Source: Streptomyces sp. TLI_171 | GTDB lineage: Bacteria > Actinomycetota > Actinomycetes > Streptomycetales > Streptomycetaceae | Length of the DNA: 64,000 bases | Direction: 5' to 3' | Assembly: GCF_003610255.1 (NCBI RefSeq) | Contig: NZ_RAPS01000001.1 | Coordinates: forward strand, 3,100,001-3,164,000 | Part shown: in pieces, positions 59,344 through 64,000 of the stretch | Layout of the letters: the number at the start of each line of letters is the position of its first letter | How positions within the stretch are numbered: the first letter of the stretch is position 1 | Made by a program: the position numbers and the translations under genes | Notes under the pieces: model-generated | Seen by the model: only the letters and a program-made list of their open reading frames with translations | What the model was told of the DNA's origin: nothing | The model's database searches: none

Positions 59344-60180
59344 TCAGGCCTCCGTTCCGGTGTTCTCAGCGGCGGCCGGAGCCTCCACCGCGGCAGCCGG
59401 GGCCTGGGCCTCGGCAGCGGCGGGACGGCGGCCACGGCCACCGCGCTCGCCACCACGGCCACCGCGCTCGCCACCGCGGGCGGGACGACCGCCCTCGGGA
59501 CGGGCCGGACGGTTGCCGGAGCGGGCAGCGGCGTTCTCAGCGCGGACCTCGGCGATGTTCTTGACGTCGCCCTTGTAGATCCAGACCTTCACGCCGATGC
59601 GGCCGAAGGTGGTCTTGGCCTCGAAGAAGCCGTAGTCGACGTTCGCGCGCAGGGTGTGCAGCGGCACACGGCCTTCGCGGTAGAACTCCGAACGGCTCAT
59701 CTCGGCGCCGCCGAGACGACCGGAGCACTGGACCTTGATGCCCTTGGCGCCGGCCTTCATGGTCGACTGCATGCTCTTGCGCATGGCGCGACGGAAGGAG
59801 ACGCGGGAGGACAGCTGCTCCGCGACGCCCTGAGCCACGAGCTGGGCGTCCAGCTCGGGGTTCTTGACCTCGAGGATGTTCAGCTGGACCTGCTTGCCGG
59901 TCAGCTTCTCCAGGTTGCCCCGGATCTTGTCGGCCTCCGCGCCGCGGCGGCCGATCACGATGCCCGGACGGGCGGTGTGGATGTCCACGCGGACGCGGTC
60001 ACGGGTGCGCTCGATCTCGACCTTGGAGATGCCGGCGCGCTCCATGCCCTTCGTCATGAGACGACGGATGGCGACGTCTTCCTTGACGTAGTCCTTGTAC
60101 AGCTTGTCGGCGTACCAGCGGGACTTGAAGTCCGTGCTGATGCCGAGGCGGAACCCGTGCGGGTTAACCTTCTGGCCCAT
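59344..60180 (-). CDS. rpsC: 30S ribosomal protein S3 with Arg/Gly-rich tail
   Basis: S3 forms the mRNA entry channel and has helicase activity with S4 and S5. The 278-residue protein has [14 protein letters not shown], the KH domain with [28 protein letters not shown], and the C-terminal signature [24 protein letters not shown]. About 60 further residues form an RGG-like repeat ([19 protein letters not shown]) and an Ala/Glu/Pro tail, absent from E. coli S3. It overlaps rplV by one base. Confidence 0.97.
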   Translation of the reverse strand: MGQKVNPHGFRLGISTDFKSRWYADKLYKDYVKEDVAIRRLMTKGMERAGISKVEIERTRDRVRVDIHTARPGIVIGRRGAEADKIRGNLEKLTGKQVQLNILEVKNPELDAQLVAQGVAEQLSSRVSFRRAMRKSMQSTMKAGAKGIKVQCSGRLGGAEMSRSEFYREGRVPLHTLRANVDYGFFEAKTTFGRIGVKVWIYKGDVKNIAEVRAENAAARSGNRPARPEGGRPARGGERGGRGGERGGRGRRPAAAEAQAPAAAVEAPAAAENTGTEA

Positions 60181-60527
60181 TACCGGGTCCCTTCCTTGCT
60201 GCTGACGACCACGGTGATGTGGCTGGTCCGCTTGCGGATCCGGTAGGCACGGCCCTGGGCGCGCGGACGGAACCGCTTCAGGGTCGGGCCCTCGTCAACG
60301 TACGCCTCGGAGATGTAGAGGTCGTCCGTGTTGGAGTGGTTGTAGTTGTGCGCGGCGTTGGCGATGGCGCTGTTGAGCACCTTGCCGACCGGCACAGTGG
60401 CAGCCTGCGGAGCGAAACGCAGGACCGCCTGGGCCTCCGTGGCCGGCAGGCCACGGATGAGGTCCACCACGCGGCGGGCCTTCATGGGCGTGACGCGGAT
60501 GTACCGCGCCTGGGCCCTGGCTTCCAT
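60180..60527 (-). CDS. rplV: 50S ribosomal protein L22
   Basis: L22 lines the exit tunnel, and its beta hairpin is a known site of macrolide resistance changes. The 115-residue protein starts [26 protein letters not shown] and contains [49 protein letters not shown] use ATG at 60525-60527, preceded by AAGGGG; an in-frame start at 60554 would add nine residues foreign to the family. Confidence 0.97.
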   Translation of the reverse strand: MEARAQARYIRVTPMKARRVVDLIRGLPATEAQAVLRFAPQAATVPVGKVLNSAIANAAHNYNHSNTDDLYISEAYVDEGPTLKRFRPRAQGRAYRIRKRTSHITVVVSSKEGTR

Positions 60528-60588
60528 GGTTGTCCCCTTAATGGAGTAAGTCACTTTGTCGTTCTGGCGCTACAGCTCGCGGAAGCGA

Positions 60589-60870
60589 TTAGCGACGCTT
60601 CGACTTGCGGTCTTCCTTCACGTGCCCCTTGAAGGTGCGCGTGGGAGCGAACTCGCCGAGCTTGTGGCCGACCATCGACTCGGTGACGAACACCGGGACG
60701 TGCTTGCGGCCATCGTGAACCGCGATCGTGTGGCCGAGCATGGCCGGGGAGATCACGGAACGACGGGACCAGGTCTTGATGACGTTCTGCGTGCCCGCCT
60801 CGTTCTGCACGTCCACCTTCTTCTGAAGGTGGTCGTCGATGAAGGGGCCCTTCTTGAGACTGCGCGGCAT
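60589..60870 (-). CDS. rpsS: 30S ribosomal protein S19
   Basis: S19 pairs with S13 in the head of the small subunit. The 93-residue protein begins [20 protein letters not shown] and contains [50 protein letters not shown]. It lies 11 bases after rplB. Confidence 0.97.
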   Translation of the reverse strand: MPRSLKKGPFIDDHLQKKVDVQNEAGTQNVIKTWSRRSVISPAMLGHTIAVHDGRKHVPVFVTESMVGHKLGEFAPTRTFKGHVKEDRKSKRR

Positions 60871-60881
60871 CTGACCTGCTC

Positions 60882-61718
60882 CTAGCGCTTCTTGTTGGTC
60901 TTGCGGCGGCGCACGATGAGGGAGTCCGACGCCTTGTTCGGGCGACGGGTGCGGCCCTCGGGCTTGCCCCACGGCGAGACCGGGTGGCGACCACCGGAGG
61001 TCTTACCCTCACCACCACCGTGCGGGTGGTCGATCGGGTTCATGGCCACACCACGCACGGTCGGGCGGACGCCCTTCCAGCGCATACGGCCGGCCTTGCC
61101 CCAGTTGATGTTCGACTGCTCGGCGTTGCCGACCTCGCCGACGGTGGCGCGGCAGCGCGCGTCGACCAGGCGGATCTCACCGGAGGGCATGCGCAGGTGC
61201 GCCATGCGGCCCTCACGGGCGAGCAGCTGAATGCCGGAACCCGCGGAGCGGGCCAGCTTGGCGCCACCGCCGGGACGGAGCTCCACCGCGTGGATGGTGG
61301 TACCGACCGGGATGTTGCGCAGCGGCAGGTTGTTGCCCGGCTTGATGTCGGCGCCAGCGCCGTTCTCGATCCGGTCACCCTGCGCGACGCCGCGGGGGGC
61401 GATGATGTAGCGCTTCTCGCCGTCCGCGTAGTGCAGGAGCGCGATGCGCGCGGTGCGGTTGGGGTCGTACTCGATGTGTGCGACCTTGGCCGGCACGCCG
61501 TCCTTGTCGTGACGACGGAAGTCGATCAGACGGTAGGCGCGCTTGTGACCGCCACCCTGGTGGCGAGCAGTGACACGACCGGCGTTGTTACGGCCGCCCT
61601 TGCTGTGCAGCGGGCGAACCAGCGACTTCTCCGGCGTGGACCGCGTGATTTCGACGAAGTCGGCCACGCTGGAGCCACGACGGCCCGGCGTAGTCGGCTT
61701 GTACTTGCGGATACCCAT
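60882..61718 (-). CDS. rplB: 50S ribosomal protein L2
   Basis: L2 lies near the peptidyl transferase centre and a subunit bridge. The 278-residue protein has [21 protein letters not shown] at the start, [26 protein letters not shown] in the middle and the invariant [28 protein letters not shown] near the end, whose His is close to the active centre. It follows rplW by 44 bases. Confidence 0.98.
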   Translation of the reverse strand: MGIRKYKPTTPGRRGSSVADFVEITRSTPEKSLVRPLHSKGGRNNAGRVTARHQGGGHKRAYRLIDFRRHDKDGVPAKVAHIEYDPNRTARIALLHYADGEKRYIIAPRGVAQGDRIENGAGADIKPGNNLPLRNIPVGTTIHAVELRPGGGAKLARSAGSGIQLLAREGRMAHLRMPSGEIRLVDARCRATVGEVGNAEQSNINWGKAGRMRWKGVRPTVRGVAMNPIDHPHGGGEGKTSGGRHPVSPWGKPEGRTRRPNKASDSLIVRRRKTNKKR

Positions 61719-61762
61719 TTCTGTCCTCGTCCTTTACGACGATCGCAGTCCCTGACGAAACG

Positions 61763-62080
61763 TCAGGAGACCGGACCACCGAAGATGTCGATGCGGTTGC
61801 CCTCGGCCAGCGTCACGATCGCGCGCTTGGTGTCCTTGCGCTTGCCGAAACCGGTGCGGGAGCGCTTGCGCTTGCCCTGGCGGTTCAGCGTGTTCACGGC
61901 CTCGACCTTGACCGAGAAGACCGCCTCGACGGCCTGCTTGATCTGGGTCTTGTTGGCACCGGGAGCCACGACGAACGTGTACTTGTTCTCGTCGAGGAGC
62001 GAGTAGCTCTTCTCGGAGATAACCGGCTTGATCAGGACGTCACGGGGGTCCGTGAACGTCTTGGAGGTGATCTCGCTCAT
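61763..62080 (-). CDS. rplW: 50S ribosomal protein L23
   Basis: L23 is the tunnel-exit docking site of trigger factor and SRP. The 105-residue protein has [42 protein letters not shown] and [33 protein letters not shown]. Its start overlaps the rplD stop by one base. Confidence 0.97.
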   Translation of the reverse strand: MSEITSKTFTDPRDVLIKPVISEKSYSLLDENKYTFVVAPGANKTQIKQAVEAVFSVKVEAVNTLNRQGKRKRSRTGFGKRKDTKRAIVTLAEGNRIDIFGGPVS

Positions 62081-62757
62081 CAGGCGGCAGTCCCTTCGAG
62101 CTCGCCCTCAGCAGCAACAGCCTTGGCGGAAGCGGCCGGACCGGCCACGAAACGCTCGAAGGCGGCCTGGGTGAAGACCACATCGTCGGAGACGAGCACG
62201 TCGTAGGTGTTCAGCTGGCCGGCGTCCAGGATGTGCACGTTCGGCAGGTTGCGAGCGGACAGGATGCCCAGCTCGTCCTCGCGCTCGACCACCAGGAGGA
62301 GGTTCTTGCGCTCCGAGATCTTGCCGAACAGGACCTTGGCGGCCTTGGTCGACGGGCCCTCGGTCGCGGTCACGCCGGTGACGACGTGGATGCGCTCGTG
62401 GTGCGCCCGGTCGGTGAGCGCGCTGCGCAGGGCGGCGGCGATCATCTTCTTCGGGGTCCGCTGCGAGTAGTCACGCGGCACGGGACCGTGCACGACGCCA
62501 CCACCGGCGAACTGCGGCGCGCGGGTCGAGCCCTGACGGGCGCGGCCGGTGCCCTTCTGGCGGTACGGCTTCTTGCCGCCGCCACGGACCTCGCCGCGGC
62601 GCTTGACCTTGTGAGTGCCCTGACGGGCCGCAGCGAGCTGCGCCACGACGACCTGGTGCATCAGCGGGATGCTGATCTTGGCGTCGAAGATCTCGGCGGG
62701 CAGCTCGAGGCTGCCGGCCTTGTCGCCGGCCGGCGACAGGATGTCAATGGTCGTCAT
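62080..62757 (-). CDS. rplD: 50S ribosomal protein L4
   Basis: L4 lines the exit tunnel and in some bacteria represses the S10 operon through its leader. The protein of about 225 residues starts [24 protein letters not shown] and contains the tunnel loop [40 protein letters not shown] use ATG at 62755-62757, the usual family start. GTG at 62766, overlapping the rplC stop as GTGA, is an alternative adding three residues. Confidence 0.96.
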   Translation of the reverse strand: MTTIDILSPAGDKAGSLELPAEIFDAKISIPLMHQVVVAQLAAARQGTHKVKRRGEVRGGGKKPYRQKGTGRARQGSTRAPQFAGGGVVHGPVPRDYSQRTPKKMIAAALRSALTDRAHHERIHVVTGVTATEGPSTKAAKVLFGKISERKNLLLVVEREDELGILSARNLPNVHILDAGQLNTYDVLVSDDVVFTQAAFERFVAGPAASAKAVAAEGELEGTAA

Positions 62758-62762
62758 TTCCT

Positions 62763-63410
62763 TCACAGCCCCTTCGCCGCGGTGCGGACGAGGACGAGGC
62801 CGCCGTTCGGGCCCGGGATCGCGCCCTTGATGAGCAGCAGACCCTTCTCCGCGTCGACCGCGTGCACGGTCAGGTTCTGGGTGGTCACACGCTCGTGGCC
62901 CATCCGACCCGCCATGCGCATGCCCTTGAACACACGGCCCGGGGTGGCGCAGCCACCGATGGAACCGGGCGAGCGGTGCTTGCGCTGGGTGCCGTGACCG
63001 GCGCCGAGGCCCTTGAAGTTGTGACGCTTCATGACACCGGCGAAGCCCTTGCCCTTGGAGGTGCCGGTCACGTCGACCTTGACACCCGCCTCGAACAGCT
63101 CAGCGGTGATCTCCTGGCCCAGGGCGTACTCGGAGGCGTCCGAGGTACGGAGCTCGACCAGGTGACGGCGGGGGGTGACACCGGCCTTGGCGAAGTGGCC
63201 CTGGAGGGGCTTGTTCACCTTGCGGGGGTCGATCTCGCCGAAGCCGATCTGGACGGCGTCGTAGCCGGCCGGGCTGTCGGCGGTGTGGACCTGGGTCACG
63301 ACATTGGGCCCAGCCTTGACGACGGTCACCGGGACGACCCGGTTGTTCTCGTCCCAGACCTGGGTCATGCCGAGCTTCTCGCCCAGGATGCCCTTAATCT
63401 GCTTAGCCAT
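62763..63410 (-). CDS. rplC: 50S ribosomal protein L3
   Basis: L3 initiates large-subunit assembly and reaches the peptidyl transferase centre. The 215-residue protein begins [21 protein letters not shown] and contains the signature [30 protein letters not shown]. It follows rpsJ by 14 bases and is coupled to rplD. Confidence 0.98.
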   Translation of the reverse strand: MAKQIKGILGEKLGMTQVWDENNRVVPVTVVKAGPNVVTQVHTADSPAGYDAVQIGFGEIDPRKVNKPLQGHFAKAGVTPRRHLVELRTSDASEYALGQEITAELFEAGVKVDVTGTSKGKGFAGVMKRHNFKGLGAGHGTQRKHRSPGSIGGCATPGRVFKGMRMAGRMGHERVTTQNLTVHAVDAEKGLLLIKGAIPGPNGGLVLVRTAAKGL

Positions 63411-63424
63411 CTTCGGTGCGCCTC

Positions 63425-63733
63425 TCAGAGCTTGATCTCGATGTCGACGCCCGCCGGCAGGTCGAGACGCATCAGCGAGTCAACCGTCTTCGGCGTGGGG
63501 TCGAGGATGTCGATCAGACGCTTGTGAGTGCGCATCTCGAAGTGCTCGCGCGAGTCCTTGTACTTGTGCGGCGAGCGGATGACGCAGTACACGTTCTTCT
63601 CAGTGGGCAGCGGCACCGGGCCCGCGACCTGCGCACCAGTACGGATCACCGTCTCGACGATCTTCTTCGCCGAGGAGTCGATGACCTCGTGGTCGTAGGC
63701 CTTGAGCCGGATGCGGATCTTCTGTCCCGCCAT
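63425..63733 (-). CDS. rpsJ: 30S ribosomal protein S10
   Basis: S10, also the NusE antitermination factor, is first in the S10 operon. The 102-residue protein starts [21 protein letters not shown] and contains [40 protein letters not shown] occurs about six bases upstream of ATG at 63731-63733. The leader holds a hairpin with a U tract. Confidence 0.98.
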   Translation of the reverse strand: MAGQKIRIRLKAYDHEVIDSSAKKIVETVIRTGAQVAGPVPLPTEKNVYCVIRSPHKYKDSREHFEMRTHKRLIDILDPTPKTVDSLMRLDLPAGVDIEIKL

Positions 63734-63816
63734 GGCTACTCCGTAGTCCTTTGAGTCGTACGTTGCTTCGCGACTCCTCCGACCCCCGCGCTCGGGCGTG
63801 TCGCACTCGCGCTTGC

Positions 63817-63842
63817 AAAAAACCGGCGAACAGATTCGTCGG
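63817..63842 (-). terminator. Intrinsic terminator or attenuator in the rpsJ leader
   Basis: On the minus strand CCGACGAA (63842-63835) pairs with TTCGCCGG (63830-63823) with one A-C mismatch around a TCTG loop, and is followed directly by six U residues (63822-63817). It lies 84 bases before rpsJ. It either ends the transcript of the gene upstream of the window (tuf would be usual) or attenuates the S10 operon. Confidence 0.6.
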
Positions 63843-64000
63843 CTTCGAACTGCTGGAGGAGGTGAGCCGGGCCGGTACCCCGCGTACGCTTCCCGGAAGA
63901 TTCCCGTACTTTCGCCCCGCAGCTGCCGCGGTGTCGCTTACACACCACTGCACCCACACACAGCACGTGGGCACATGAACGGCCATTCACGGGAACGACG
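63843..64000 (-). other. Region upstream of the S10 operon, no gene seen
   Basis: The last 158 bases show no reading frame with coding character and no clear -35/-10 pair. A GTGTCGCTTACAC palindrome lies near 63931-63943. The tail of an upstream gene is not reached. Confidence 0.4.

Noticed and set aside
63736..63990. Cys-rich 84-residue frame upstream of rpsJ
   Set aside because: No ribosome site, it crosses the terminator hairpin, and it has no family resemblance.

Overview
The window is high-GC actinobacterial DNA from the Streptomycetaceae (Streptomyces or Kitasatospora type). The evidence is an almost exact bldM and whiD pair, a BldN-type sigma promoter in front of bldM, a GroEL with a His-rich tail behind paired CIRCE operators, and dense, almost gapless coding. 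All of it looks like conserved chromosomal core. I see no tRNA, rRNA, insertion sequence, prophage or CRISPR array.

Layout. 1-616: 5' part of guaA (minus). 1373-11072: minus-strand run of a zinc-ribbon membrane protein, a GMC oxidoreductase with a four-Cys cluster, a GabD2-like aldehyde dehydrogenase, and two transmembrane Ser/Thr kinases flanking a membrane-anchored pseudokinase. 11329-14718: a four-helix membrane protein, guaB3 and guaB. 14975-17362: developmental block sigD-like, bldM and whiD. 17502-20862: LysR regulator, groEL and groES. 21053-25681: SAM methyltransferase, NodB lipoprotein, tsaD-rimI-tsaB. 25817-31618: a YkuD-like protein without catalytic Cys, an iron-box small ORF, tsaE, hydrolase, alr, nnr, acpS. 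31682-42823: glmS, coaA, a glycan locus (GT2 synthase, two GH26 proteins, one GT-C protein) and glmM. 42954-46802: rplM-rpsI, an ABC-F protein and truA. 46897-63733: the alpha, spc and S10 ribosomal protein operons with rpoA, infA, map, adk and secY, interrupted by mscL.

How it fits together. The gene order guaA, choD-like, guaB3, guaB2, sigD, whiB3/whiD, groEL1, groES, tsaD, rimI, tsaB, tsaE, alr, nnr, acpS, glmS, glmM, rpsI, rplM, truA, rplQ follows, from memory, that of the Mycobacterium tuberculosis Rv3396c-Rv3456c region, so this is an old actinobacterial block serving translation, tRNA t6A modification, guanine nucleotide synthesis and cell-wall precursor supply. Accessory elements inside it are the kinase trio, the GT2/GH26 glycan locus, mscL and the iron-box small ORF.

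Most transcription units end in perfect GC-rich hairpins without U tracts. An exception is a hairpin followed by six U residues in the rpsJ leader. Start codons were chosen from Shine-Dalgarno spacing, overlaps with upstream stops and family length. No similarity searches were run, so family names rest on recognised motifs and remembered sequences.
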